A stretch of DNA of 64,000 nucleotides from Cervus elaphus (GCF_910594005.1 NC_057828.1:5902235-5966234); one strand, 5' to 3'; positions 23,623 to 33,522 are shown, numbered from the stretch's first letter. Made by a program: numbers and translations. The notes: generated by a model not told the origin, from the letters alone.

Positions 23623-23805
23623 TCATGGAGGCAGGGACGCGGAGCTCGAGGCCCTACACAGTCTCGGCCTTCCCCTGCGGCGGGGTGGGTGCCCCAGGCC
23701 GATCCCCGGGCCAGCAGAAAAGCCAAGAAGGAGAGAGGCTCCGGCCGCGGGCAGCGGGCCACAGTACGGAACGGCGGACACAGGACGCGGCGGCCAAGGC
23801 GACAT
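23623..23805 (-). CDS. uORF, 60 codons, overlaps the 51-codon uORF
   Basis: ATG at 23805, only 4 nt after the ATG at 23809, peptide starting MSPWPPRPVSA. It ends TGA at 23625-23623, interlocked with the ATG at 23626 as ATGA. The 23626 ATG is in frame with CReP, so termination here could permit re-initiation to an eight-residue-extended protein. Function is inferred. Confidence 0.4.
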   Translation of the reverse strand: MSPWPPRPVSAVPYCGPLPAAGASLLLGFSAGPGIGLGHPPRRRGRPRLCRASSSASLPP

Positions 23806-23809
23806 CCAT
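23654..23809 (-). CDS. uORF, 51 codons, PPP1R15B leader
   Basis: ATG at 23809, peptide starting MDVALAAASCV, TAG at 23656-23654, ending 51 nt before the main ATG. A terminated uORF close to the main start fits the known two-uORF inhibitory arrangement of mammalian CReP mRNAs. It overlaps the 60-codon uORF in another frame. Confidence 0.5.
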   Translation of the reverse strand: MDVALAAASCVRRSVLWPAARGRSLSPSWLFCWPGDRPGAPTPPQGKAETV

Positions 23810-23829
23810 CCTGGCGGCGAGAAGGGGTC

Positions 23830-23856
23830 CTAGTCGGGCCCCCGCCGCTCCACCAT
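23830..23856 (-). CDS. uORF, 8 codons, PPP1R15B leader
   Basis: ATG at 23856 followed by VERRGPD and TAG. Context has A at -3 (ATTT before ATG) and G at +4, so it should be recognised if it is in the transcript. No homology is claimed for the peptide. It may lie upstream of the real transcription start. Confidence 0.4.
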   Translation of the reverse strand: MVERRGPD

Positions 23857-23979
23857 AAATAGGAGCCCTTCCGCGGCGGCGGCAGCGGCTTCCTCGGAGG
23901 CACGGACCGTGGAGAATCCCCTCAGCAGCGCGACCCCGGAAGGGCTAGTCTGGGAGGGCAAGCGGGTGCAAGCGAAGCT

Positions 23980-23991
23980 CAAAATGGCCGC
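23980..23991 (+). promoter_or_regulatory. YY1-like motif
   Basis: CAAAATGGCCGC differs at one base from the YY1 consensus core AAnATGGCGGC. A second related core, GATGGCGGCC, is at 24041-24050. YY1 motifs commonly sit at or just downstream of the start site in CpG-island promoters, so these may mark the start region. Confidence 0.4.
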
Positions 23992-24076
23992 AGGGCCAGC
24001 GCCGCGGCAGGACCGCTCCAGGCAGGCTGACAAGACGAAGGATGGCGGCCGGATACGCCACCAGCCCCGCGCCGCC

Positions 24077-24084
24077 TGACGTCA
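24077..24084. promoter_or_regulatory. Full palindromic CRE (TGACGTCA)
   Basis: Perfect 8-bp CREB/ATF site in the CpG island, about 475 bp upstream of the CReP ATG. CRE-type sites bind CREB/ATF1, and ATF-family factors act in the integrated stress response in which CReP takes part. Occupancy is not shown by sequence. Confidence 0.7.
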
Positions 24085-24096
24085 CTCGCCGGGCCG

Positions 24097-24104
24097 GGGG
24101 CGGG
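24097..24104 (+). promoter_or_regulatory. GC box (Sp/KLF type)
   Basis: GGGGCGGG on the plus strand, 12 bp from the CRE and 30 bp from the CCAAT motif. This cluster is typical of a TATA-poor CpG-island promoter. Confidence 0.55.
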
Positions 24105-24133
24105 CCCTTCCGCGCTCTTTCCTGCGGCCGCCG

Positions 24134-24138
24134 ATTGG
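24134..24138 (-). promoter_or_regulatory. CCAAT box (NF-Y type)
   Basis: ATTGG on the plus strand, so CCAAT in the orientation of PPP1R15B, with a GGCCAATCGG context close to the NF-Y consensus. Confidence 0.6.
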
Positions 24139-24216
24139 CCGCGCCCAGGTCCCTGTCCGCTTCCTTACTCTCGGCCGGTTGCGCGCGGGAGGTTGCATCA
24201 GCCGGATCCAGGCTTC

Positions 24217-24228
24217 GCGCGTGCGCAC
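24217..24228. promoter_or_regulatory. NRF1-like motif
   Basis: GCGCGTGCGCAC closely resembles the NRF1 palindrome (GCGCATGCGC core), with one transition in the centre. It sits at the outer side of the CRE/GC/CCAAT cluster. Confidence 0.4.
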
Positions 24229-24898
24229 TTGCAGCTCAGCGGTCGCTTAGGAAACCGCCCCTCCGCCGCGGCCCGCCCTCCCCCCGCCCCCCCGCCCCCC
24301 GCCCCCCACCTCGGCCCTCTGGGCCCAAGGGAGCGGCATAGACTGGTGGAGGGGGCCCTGGAACTGGTAATGGCGTGGTACATACTCAAGAGTCCAAGTG
24401 TACACGTATGCCTTAGACTTGCATGTATTTATACAACACTGTGGTTCCAGTGTTATTCACTGCTAAGTAGATCATCACCCTAAGATTTAAGTCCAGTAAA
24501 AGTTGGGAAATGTGTAAATATATATCTGGTGTTAAAAACACTAATAATGTGGAGTGATTAATGTCTTAAGTGAAAAATGAATCATTATGCATTCCTGTCC
24601 GCTCGGTTTTAGGATTTCTAAATAACGGTTTAGCTTTACCTAGGATACAGCTTTGAGGTCTTTCAGCATCTAACCCACATAAGTCTTTCATAAAAAAATG
24701 TGAACTGTTTCTCAAGTGGTGTCCCTGTTAGTTTCTTCAAATGAGGCAAACAGAGGAGGAAAGAAACGGAGCCCCTAGAACTGTTTACTCTCGTCTTTGC
24801 TTCCCCTTCAAGTCGTATTTGTATCCTGAGCCCCTAGAACCATGGGATACAGCACCCAAAGAAGGAAGCACAGAGAATTATCCTTTGAAAAAAATTGT

Positions 24899-25083
24899 GT
24901 GTATCAGAGGGTAAAGAGTCTGACTGCAATGCGGGAGACACGGTTTCGATCCCTGGGTCAGTAAGATCTCCTGGAGAAGGAAATGCGAACCCACCCCAGT
25001 ATTCTTGCCTGGGAAATCCCATGGACAGAGGAGCATGGCAGGGTTCGCACAGAGTTGGACACGACTGAGCAACTTCACTTTAT
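24899..25083 (+). repeat. Bov-tA SINE
   Basis: Head TCAGAGGGTAAAGAGTCTG with GGTTTCGATCCCTGGGTCAG, body and end ACACGACTGAGCAACTTCAC. Confidence 0.9.
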
Positions 25084-25589
25084 AATCTTAGTTGCTACAT
25101 TTGATTCTTGTGAGTTTGATCTTAGTCCATTTGTTTATTTCTAATAAAACTTTTAAATCAACACCTCTTAAGTCAAGTATTTGTTCAGAGGGAGTGTAGC
25201 AGGTTTGAGCCCTGGCGACAGCAGTAAGATCTTTCAGGGACCCAGAGGAAGCCAGCTGCTCCTCTTGCTTTGTTGAGACTGTTCAAAGAATGGCTACTTC
25301 TTTCTAGGAAACTAAGAGGTCAGCGATTTCTATGGTTTATCCCTTTTTATCTTATTATCTATATCTCTAGCAATAGCTCACTTACAATTCAGAAAAAATA
25401 TATTAATAATGGGAGTAAGTTTAATGACAAGAGATGTAGGTATGCAAATTACTCAAAGCTCAGTGGATTGGTGAGTGAACTAAATTTCTAATATCATGCC
25501 TTTCCTAGATAGATTAGAGGCACAGACATCAGTTAATATTTGCTATGTATCCACTAAAGATTTTTTCCTCATCATCTGCAGAATAAAGA

Positions 25590-26502
25590 CTCTGTACAGT
25601 CTGTCCTTTTCCTATATTTTTCTAGCCTTCTTTTCAGTAACTTCCCTTCATGCAGGTTTTACTCTAGGAACACTGGATTTGTTTCCTGCCACTATTCAGT
25701 TTCTTAGTCAAGAAGGCCCTCACCTCCATGCTTCAAGGTTCAGCTCCAATGTCAACACCTTCTCGAAGTCTCTGCTGACCTTTGCAGTCAGAACTATACC
25801 GCTGTACTCCATCAGAGCATGTAACACACTGCTCTGTATATATCCCTGTAAACGTTCTCTCCTGCTGGTCTCTGCTTGTTGAGGGCTGTATACCAATACC
25901 TCGCACAGTAGTTCCCAAGGTATGATTTGGGCACCCCTGAGGATCCCATTTTAAGACCCTTCCAGAGGGTCCTCAAGGCCAAAATTATTTTCACAATAAT
26001 ACTAAGCTGTTATTTTTCTTTTAAACTTTACTTTTCTCATGAATATATAGTACACATGTATCTTCTAGAGGGTACATGATATGTGATCTGGCAACAGACT
26101 GAATGCAAAAGCAGATGTGAGATCCCAGATGCCTTCTAGTAAGCCAGATATGAAAGACATTTGGGAAAAAATGTAGAATGATGCCACTCTTCTCACTAGA
26201 CATTTTTTCAAGAAAACAATTTTTTGCTGTTATTTATGTTAACATATAATGGGTTTATATTTTTAAATTAATAAATATTTTAAAAAATCTTCTGGTTTGA
26301 GTTCTAAAACAATAATTATAAACAATAATTATAGATATAATTTACATAAACAAAATTCTTTGGGGTCCTCAACAATTCTTAAGAATTGTCCTTGCCAATT
26401 CTTAAGGAAGGGATCCCGAGACCAAAACGTTTAGGAACCACTGACCTAGGATGTTGACTGGCACATAATCGGTGACCAATAAATGTTTGTTGAATGAATG
26501 GA
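25590..26502 (+). repeat. L2 LINE 3' end, split by a hAT element
   Basis: L2 sequence 25590-25897 (CTTCAAGGTTCAGCTCCAATG, AAGTCTCTGCTGACC) resumes after 26444 with GACTGGCACATAATC and the terminal AATAAATGTTTGTTGAATG tail at about 26480-26500. Confidence 0.75.
25906..26443. mobile_element. hAT-type DNA transposon, complete ends
   Basis: 538 bp with terminal inverted repeats CAGTAGTTCCCAA (left) and, read inward from the right, CAGTGGTTCCTAA. The 8-bp flanks ACCTCGCA (25898-25905) and ACCTAGGA (26444-26451) match at six positions, the expected hAT duplication size. Non-autonomous, no transposase frame. Confidence 0.8.
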
Positions 26503-26503
26503 A

Positions 26504-27430
26504 GAGTAATAATACTTTAAAATAATAGCATCTTCCTTATGGCCAAGTCTCTTACATTCCACTCAGCTTTGTCACTAACACCACTTGCCTCCCCCCCAAA
26601 TATTCCTTAAAACATCTTGAATGGGCCTTCCTTCCCCATCTAATCATTGGATATATAATTTTTACTCTCCTTACCTTGGAATTTGCTCTAAAGGGAAACA
26701 ATGGGATCATAAAGTACTGGAAAACTTTAAGAATATGTGACTTTGCCTCGTCAGTCTTGGCAGGAAAATAAAGTGTGAGCCACCTCCTGAAGCCCGCTAT
26801 CAAGCAGGCAGCGGAGGGAAGGCAGCTCTGTCTGCAGAGATAGCACTGTCTTGTCAGGGCTGTGTGCCTGCTGGTGAAGACAAGAAGTCTTTAGACAGGC
26901 AAGCTGACTGGCAGTTTGGCCGAAGATAATTTAAACCTCAGTTATATTTATTTTAAAAGATTTTTCAGGGTCTAAGGTAAAGAGTGTGTAGCTTTTCCCT
27001 TCATTTTTCAGTCAGTACCACCTCCAAAATTATTTTTCAAGTATCTCACACTCTGGAAATCACCTCCTCTCTCCCGCTCACTGCCTTGAAATCCCTATTC
27101 AGCTGCTACCACTGCCCTCGCTAAACCTCCAAACCATCGCAGTTACCACACTTTGTGATTCATCACCCTCCTTCACTCTTTCCTCACCCAATTAAGAATC
27201 TCATGATCCAGTATGAAAACTACCCCCATGCAAAGACCCTTCATTCTCATGCTCTTCTCCTACTCCAGTCTTCTTCTCTGGCAAAATTTCAACCCTAGGG
27301 AAACCCAACTATCCACTTATTCTGAGCTTACAGTCTTGCCGAGCTTGAGAAAAGCACTCAAACATGCTGACTGACTCACTTTCTATCTGTGATGACAAAT
27401 TTCATCCATGCTAGGCACTCTTACATAGTT
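26504..27430. other. Intergenic, mostly unassigned
   Basis: No gene. The 27050-27420 portion is pyrimidine-rich and may be upstream L2 sequence, too diverged to be sure. Confidence 0.35.
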
Positions 27431-27434
27431 CGTT

Positions 27435-27541
27435 TTTATTTTTTTGGCCAAGGCATGCAGAATTCTAGTTTCGCAACCAGGGATTGAACCCATCCCCCCT
27501 GCAGTGGTGCAGAATCTTTACTGTGCCGCCAGAGAAGTCCC
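27435..27541 (-). repeat. CHR-type SINE
   Basis: GCAACCAGGGATTGAACCC, CCCCCTGCAGTGG and right end GCCAGAGAAGTCCCC. Confidence 0.82.
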
Positions 27542-28066
27542 CTTAGATAGTTTCTTAGCAGCTTTGCATCTCCTACACTGAGACTGTTTCACAATGTTCA
27601 TTCAAATTTCCAGCATTCCCATACGCATTCTTCTCAGCTTCTGGACACACCTTATACTTCACTGAGAAGACAGATAAAACAACATAAACAACTTCATTTT
27701 TTCACCACCAAATCCACCAATCTTCCTGCATCTGGACCCACATACTCTGCTTTTGATCCCATTATAAGCAAAGAAGCCTCATGTCCTCTTGAGGAATCTG
27801 GCCTCCTTTATCTCCTCTTTCCTATAACACGTAATTTTTTTTCTTAAACTGGTTGAACACTCACATTAACATGTGTTAATATCACCTATCTGAAACAACA
27901 AATAACTTCTCCCTAGATACTTGCATCTCCAAGTTTCTACACCACTGCAGCAAAAATTTCTCAAGAGTTGTCTACTCTCACAGCCTCCACTTTCTCTGCA
28001 CTTATTCTGTATTCAAGCTACTCCAATGTGGGTTTCATCCCCAACACTCATTAAAACAGTTCTTAC

Positions 28067-28262
28067 TGGGACATTCCTGGTGATCCAGCCGTTAAGAATC
28101 TTCTTTCAAATGCAGGGGACACAGGCTCCATTCCTGGGTGGGGAATTAAGATCCCATATGCCATGGGGCAACTAAGCCCATACACGTCTCAACTAGTGAG
28201 CCCTTGCATCACAACAGGAGAAGTACACTGGCCACAAGAGTCAGTGCAGCAAAAAAACAGAC
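28067..28262 (+). repeat. CHR-type SINE
   Basis: GGGACATTCCTGGTGATCC head and GGGGAATTAAGATCCCATATG body. Confidence 0.88.
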
Positions 28263-28311
28263 CAGATTTTATCAAGAACACTTTGCCAAATCCAGTTCTC
28301 TAACTTGTGGG

Positions 28312-28725
28312 TTGATGTGTGCACCCCTAAAAGATGTTGAAGTCTTAATCCCCCAGGACCTACAAATGTGACCTTATTTAGAAATATCGTCCTGTATGTT
28401 AAGATGAGGTCATGAGGGTGTGCCCAAATCCAGCATGACTATGTCCTTATATAATGGGGAAATCTGCATACACACATGCACACACACAGGGAGAACCCCA
28501 TGTGAAAATGGAAGCAGAAACTAGGGTGAGGCATCTACAAGCCAAGGAATGCAAAAGATTACCAGCAAACCACCAGATGCTAGGAAAAGGTGTAGAACAG
28601 ATTACCTTTCTCAACTCTCAGAAAGAACCAGTCCTATACCTTGATCTTGGACTTCTGCCCTTCAGAACTGAGATTAGTTTCTGCTGTTTAAGCCACCCAG
28701 CCTGTGTCCTTTGTTACAGTAGCCC
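28312..28725 (+). repeat. MaLR-type LTR (MLT1/MST-like)
   Basis: Landmarks in order: AGTCTTAATCCCCCAGGACC, ATGAGGTCATGAGGGTG, CCTTATATAATGGGG, GATCTTGGACTTCTGCCC, CTGTTTAAGCCACCCAGCC. Solo, non-coding, old. Confidence 0.75.
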
Positions 28726-28857
28726 TTTTCTTCAGACTCCCATGACATCATTACCTCGGTGTCCCTACAATTCCAGGAACTCTTTCTCTTCCTCTAAGTG
28801 TTGGCTGCATCAGAGCTCAGTCACTTGTTGGTTTGTTTGTTTTTAAGCCTCTCTAAT

Positions 28858-29200
28858 CAGACTCTTGAGAGTCCCTTGGACTGCAAGGAGATCCTGCAAG
28901 TCCATCCAAAAGGAGATCAGTCCTGGGTGTTCATTGGAAGGACTGATGCTGAAGCTGAAACTCCAATACTTTGGCTACCTCATGCGAACAGTTGACTCAC
29001 TGGAAAAGACCCCGATCCTGGGAGGGATTGGGGGCAGGAGGAGAAGGGGACGACAGAGGATGAGATGGCTGGATGGCATCACTGACTCGATGGACATGAG
29101 TTTGAGTAAACTCCGGGAGCTGGTGATGGACAGGGAGGCCTGGCGTGCTGCGGTACATGGGGTCACAAAGAGTCGGACACGACTGAGCGACTGAACTGAA
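28858..29200 (+). repeat. BovB LINE 3' end
   Basis: 343 bp, 5' truncated, with an intact terminal frame (RRRGRQRMRWLDGI, SRTRLSD) ending GACTGAACTGAA. Opposite orientation to the copies at 3.4 and 5.3 kb. Confidence 0.95.
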
Positions 29201-29432
29201 TCTAGGTGATCGCATCCAGTTCCACAGCACTAAGTGCCAACTTCCACTTCTAAACTCCAGACCGACTCTTCCCTTGGGCTTCGGATTCCATCATCCTACT
29301 TCTCCACTTGGATGTGTGGACATCTCAGACTTACCATGATCAAAATAAAACTCTTGAGATCCGCCAATCGCATCTTCCCCATCCCGTAATACCCCTACAG
29401 TCCTTTTCACCCAGTTGCCAAGCCCCTAATCT

Positions 29433-29630
29433 TAGGTGCTAAGTCGCTTCAGTCATGTCTGAGTCTTCGTGACCCTATAGACTGTAACCCGCCAGGCGCC
29501 TCTGTCCATGGGATTCTCCAGACAAGAATACTGGAGTGGGTTGCCAAGCCCTTCTCCAGGGGATCTTTCCAACCCAAACCCGCATCTCCTGCATCAGCAG
29601 ATTCTCTACTGCTGAGCCACCAGGGAAGCC
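29433..29630 (-). repeat. Bov-tA SINE
   Basis: GTGCTAAGTCGCTTCAGTC start, right end CTGAGCCACCAGGGAAGCC. Confidence 0.93.
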
Positions 29631-30050
29631 CCCTATCAGTTCTACCTTCAAAATATATCCAGAATTGATCTACTCTGCACCATCCCCATCCTAATGTCAC
29701 TCCCCTCCTAGACTACTGCTTCCATTCCTGCTTCAAACAGCAACCAGAATGATCTTTGACTACGTACAGTGCTATAATCCTTTTCTCAAAACCTTGTAAT
29801 GGCATCTCCATCACACTGGGAATGAAATCCAGAGCTCTGATGGACTTTAAGACTCAATTCAAATATCTCCCTGTGACGCCCATTCTCCCTGCCCAGCCCC
29901 TCCCCTTTTCCACCTTGTCCAGGACACAGCACTCTAATCACGTTTCCATGTCTGCCTCCCTCGCTGGACGCTGAGTTCCACGAGGACAGGACTCACACCC
30001 TTGTTATCTTAGTAGCCATAGTGCTTGGTACCCACTTGACCCAGAGAAGG

Positions 30051-30980
30051 TCATCCGTGTTGTGTATAGACATATCAGACAAGTCCCAGACCCCAGAATT
30101 ACCTCCCAACTTAAAATGCTGCCTCACTTTTGAACTTTCAGGTCTAATCTAACCTTTACCTCCCAACCCTAACAAGTCCAGTTATGTCATTTTTACCACC
30201 TCTGTTTGAACTCAGAAAATCCAGTCTCCTGGGCTTGTTTCTCTTCTCCCTGGGCACCCCTCCCCCCACACTCCCTAATTCTCATTCCCACTCCCTCTGT
30301 GTGGTTCAGGTTTCTACCCTATTTGGCCAAGAAATTTCCTTAACTAAGACTCTTGCCAGATTCAAGTTCTAACTTTTAAAAAGTCCGTTGGGACTTGCCT
30401 AGAACTGCAGTGACATCTCAAAGCTACTTAGAAACACAGAAGGTAGGTTATCACTTACTACTGTTACTACTAAAGGTCCCTTGGAAGCCCCACAAAATTT
30501 CCCAGCATGAAATATGACTCCACACTGGAGAGTTTTGAAAACTTCTGAGTAAACTGCTTGAACAAGGGTCACCTCACCTCCAGCTTTCACTTGGGTTCAA
30601 TTCTGGGCGACGGCTCCACTCTAACAACATAATCGTTGTGTGGCATCTCAAAGGTTGTTTCCTCTCTTATGAAACAGGCTTGGTTAAATATCACTAGGCA
30701 GTAAACTTCTTAAAAGCAGAGAACTATCTTCATTTATCTTTGTAATCTTTGTTACCTGGTAGAGAGGGCCCAGTGCACAGCTCCAGGGACCGTATTCTTT
30801 GCGATGGAGGCACGCCAGCAGGCAGCAGTGACTGGAGAGCACAGTAAATGTTTGCTGACAGTTAACAAATGAGCCATGCCTACTTTCCAGTATAGTTGTA
30901 ATGAAAAATGACATGTGTATTAAAACGCTCCAAAACTACCAAGTATTACACTAACTTAAAGGACTGCATTAAACACTGCC
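30051..30980. other. Intergenic, nothing recognised
   Basis: No gene or clear repeat; lies downstream of the PIK3C2B 3' end. Confidence 0.4.
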
Positions 30981-30984
30981 TAGA

Positions 30985-31165
30985 AAAGGGAGCACAGGTT
31001 TGAAGTCAAACCTGGGTTCAAATTCTAAAGCCAAGGCTGACTGCCTATGTCCTTAGGCAAATTGCTTAATTGCTCCTGTCTGTAAACTGGGAGATACTAC
31101 TACTCACCCGATCAAGTTGTTGTAAGCAAAGATTCAGCTGACACATGCATATAAAAGTTATCATT
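30985..31165 (+). repeat. MIR SINE
   Basis: CAAACCTGGGTTCAAATTC, GGCAAATTGCTTAATTGCTCC and CTGTAAACTGGGAGATACTAC are MIR core landmarks. Confidence 0.8.
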
Positions 31166-31259
31166 TATGGAACCACTACTAACATTATCATCTTCATCTC
31201 ATATGTCAGATGTTTTAATCTAAACATTTAAACATGAACAAATCTTGAAAATGATAGTT

Positions 31260-33022
31260 TTGTTTTTCTAAACATCATTTATTAGAAAATACAATTCCAG
31301 AGAAAGTAGGAGATACAAGGACATCTGGGAAGTGGGTACAGTACACAGATCTCTTTAAATCAGGGGCATCGAGGGTCAAAGTAAAATGAGCTACAGGCAA
31401 AAAGCCAGTAACACATCTCTGGTCCATTCACCTGGAGAAGTTCCACCTCTGTTCCCCACTCTCCCAGCTCCTGCTCACAGCAGCCAGCTATATTCTTGGC
31501 ATTTTTACTTTAAAAGTTTATAACTTCCTTGCTGCTCTGTGGCTTTAATCAATGGAGCTTCTTTCTCCAGTTATGGAATGAGTTAACAAAAGGGGAAATT
31601 TCTGATCCTTGTTGGAGCTGGGGAGGACAATCCACAGAGTATCCCCATTTAACTCCATTCCCAAATCACTGGACACAGCCACCAATTTAAAAAGTTAACA
31701 TCAAATTCAAAGTCGCTCCTTTTTTCAATGAAGACAACCCTTTGGAGTAAAGCACACGAGTGAATTTCAAATCCATTTGGTAGGGAATGAGAGTAATAAG
31801 AGATCAGAGACCCAGTCCCTCCCTCCCAGCTCAGCTCAATCCAGCCTCCGCATAGCCAAAGAAAATCACAGGAAAAAACCCAGTTTTGATGGGATCCCCC
31901 ACCCGCACCCCTTGTCTTCAGTTAGGGCATCCCTTTGGCTCCAGAATAATAGGTTTATGGCCCCACAGAATGAAAGAAATTCTTATTAAAAAACATGACA
32001 GAAATGGGGTTTGGCAGAGAAGCAGTGACAAAGGAGTGGCAGGTGATGAGGAAAGCTTCCCCGTAGCAGCAGGCAGCCCCGCTGGCGCGTGCAGCCCAGA
32101 GCCCCTCCCCGGGGCCAAACCAGCCAGCAGTCTATCCCACCGGAGGAAACGGAAGGGACAGACCTATGGGGGATCACCCCAGCATATTCACAGGGACAAC
32201 ATCATCCCCAGAAAGGCTGAATGAAGGGGCAGAAGAGAGTATTCAAGGCATGTCCTAGCAGAGTAGGGGAAGACCAGAGAAAAACTGCCCCAGACGAGCC
32301 CAGGTCCCTGAACACAGGTCCTCTGCAGAACCCCGTCCGGAAGGCCCTTCCTTACACACAGAGGCATCACACTGCTCTCCTTTGGAGGCAAAATCAGACA
32401 GGCCCAGCATGCAGGCCTCAGTCAAGCACACCCAGCCCTCCCCGCCCCTCCTGACCTGCCTCAGGGAGGGAGGGTGCTCCCCGAGGGCCCACTGGGCCTC
32501 TCCCCAAATAATTCCTATAGATAGAAACACAAAACAACAAACAAAAAACCTAGGGGAAAGTCCAATAAGAACCTTAATCAAAAAAAGTCCAAATAGTCTT
32601 CCTCTTTGCCTTCTGAGGCACATGTAAGTCCCTTCTCACAAGGCTTCCTGTCCAGTTAGGACAACATTACTATTTCATTTTTTAAAAATAAAAATAATGA
32701 TACCCACCCACCCTCCCGCTAAATGCTACTTCTACAGCGCACCTCACACACTTCAAACCAGGCATTGCTCCCTTGACGCAAGGTAAACTTAAAACTTTGC
32801 TGCAACCTCACAGCCTCCACAGGGCTGCTCATCACAACCAACTCAAATGCCGTCTGCAGAGGAGGGGACAGCAGAGAGCATCTTCACTCTCCCTGCCTCC
32901 CACCCTGGAGGCCAGGACGGCAGGGAGGCCCACCGAGGGCCATGCCCCTACCCGAGGAAGGGACGAGTCCTCTCCCCGGCTCTGCCGTGAGCCTGGGGTC
33001 CCAGGCCGGGGCTCCGCTGTGT
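31260..33022 (-). other. PIK3C2B: PIK3C2B 3'UTR (inferred)
   Basis: About 1.76 kb from the stop to a canonical AATAAA. The sequence is mostly unique, without Bov SINEs, and clearly more GC-rich than the spacer beyond it, which supports it being exonic. The end is inferred from the signal. Confidence 0.65.
31278..31283 (-). terminator. Poly(A) signal AATAAA, likely for PIK3C2B
   Basis: AATAAA on the minus strand (TTTATT on plus) at the boundary where GC-rich unique sequence gives way to AT-rich DNA with a MIR (30985-31165). Best candidate end for PIK3C2B transcripts. Confidence 0.55.
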
Positions 33023-33211
33023 TCATAAGGTCTCAGGACTTCGAGATCCCAATGCAAACCAGCCAGTCTTCTCCTGGGCCAGGTCCAGCTCTCGCAGGCG
33101 GATGTGCACCTCCCCAAGGAGAACGTTCTCCCAGAATCCTTGCTCACTCAGCACACTCAGCTGCAGCTCCCGCTGCCGCAGGTCTCCCTTGGGGATTCCA
33201 TCATACACCAG
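33023..33211 (-). CDS. PIK3C2B: PIK3C2B terminal coding exon (C2 end and stop)
   Basis: 62 codons LVYDGIPKGDLRQREL ... GSRSPETL then a stop codon, phase 0. Completes the C2 domain (LQLSVLSEQGFWENVLLGEV). Acceptor GCAG. The rest of this exon is 3'UTR. The final four residues differ from the human tail as I remember it. Confidence 0.95.
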   Translation of the reverse strand: MVYDGIPKGDLRQRELQLSVLSEQGFWENVLLGEVHIRLRELDLAQEKTGWFALGSRSPETL

Positions 33212-33291
33212 CTGCAAACGCCACATTGGGAAGGGAGGGAAGCAGTGAGAGAGGGAACATGGAAGGGGGAGACGCTTGTCTGTGGTGGTTC

Positions 33292-33477
33292 AGGGAATCG
33301 CCTGGTGGACCAGTGGCTAAGATTCCATGCGCCCAGTGCAGGGGGCCTGGGTTCAACTCCTAGTCAGGGAACTAGATTTCACTGCCACAACTAAAGACCT
33401 CGCATGCCTCAGTGAAGACTGAAAATCCCGTGTGCCACAACTAAGAACTGGCACAGCCAAATAAACAAATAAATACT
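33292..33477 (+). repeat. CHR-type SINE in PIK3C2B intron
   Basis: GGAATCGCCTGGTGGACCAG head, body, and an (AAAT)n-like tail. Confidence 0.88.
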
Positions 33478-33522
33478 GGAGGAAAACAAGTGAACCTAAC
33501 AAAAGAAAAAATGTTCTGGTTA

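Larger units (their letters stand above)
16050..24010 (-). other. PPP1R15B: PPP1R15B gene span (two coding exons, 3'UTR, 5' leader)
   Basis: Gene-level entry. The transcribed region runs from a CpG-island promoter near 24.0 kb to a likely poly(A) site near 16.05 kb. Coding sequence: 21725-23602 (626 codons) joined to 18636-18857 (73 codons plus stop), giving a 699-residue protein, close to the human length of about 713. The single coding intron is 18858-21724, phase 0, with GT (21724-21723) and AG (18859-18858) ends on the minus strand. The product, CReP, is the constitutive regulatory subunit that brings protein phosphatase 1 to phospho-eIF2alpha. PIK3C2B lies upstream on the same strand, as in human. 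The 5' and 3' transcript ends are inferred. Confidence 0.93.
23603..24010 (-). other. PPP1R15B: PPP1R15B 5' leader with upstream ORFs
   Basis: GC-rich leader upstream of the main ATG. On the transcribed strand four ATGs precede the start: 23856 (8-codon ORF, 23830-23856), 23809 (51 codons, stop at 23656-23654), 23805 (60 codons, stop TGA at 23625-23623) and 23626 (in frame with CReP). The stop of the 60-codon ORF overlaps the 23626 ATG as ATGA. uORF control of CReP translation is established in human and mouse. The transcription start is not fixed by sequence; an ATTTAT TATA-like element near 23857-23864 would place it downstream of the first uORF. Confidence 0.6.
23000..24345. promoter_or_regulatory. 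CpG island over PPP1R15B promoter and 5' exon
   Basis: This is the only long stretch in the window that is strongly GC-rich with CpG kept at high density; it stops abruptly near 24.35 kb where AT-rich DNA resumes. It spans the N-terminal coding part, leader and core promoter of PPP1R15B, as expected for a constitutively expressed gene. Confidence 0.85.
27560..30050 (+). repeat. Long L2 LINE remnant with nested insertions
   Basis: Collinear L2 blocks: GAGTTGTCTACTCTCACAGC near 27966, GCCAAATCCAGTTCTC near 28287, GGTGATCGCATCCAG near 29204, TCTCCACTTGGATGTGTGG near 29302, AAAATATATCCAGAATTGA near 29649, ending near 30040. It is interrupted by CHR, MaLR LTR, BovB and Bov-tA elements listed separately. 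Confidence 0.65.

Noticed and set aside
23439..23903. 154-codon minus frame crossing the CReP start in another frame
   Set aside because: It begins at GTG, not ATG, and its GC-rich composition makes long open frames likely. No homology recognised.
24042..24341. Plus-strand ATG frame in the CpG island (divergent gene?)
   Set aside because: No family resemblance, and the frame ends where the island ends. The ATGGCGGC is better read as a YY1-like motif.
32773..33363. 196-codon plus frame over the PIK3C2B terminal exon and 3'UTR
   Set aside because: Shadow of the real minus-strand exon and its GC-rich UTR; no independent support.
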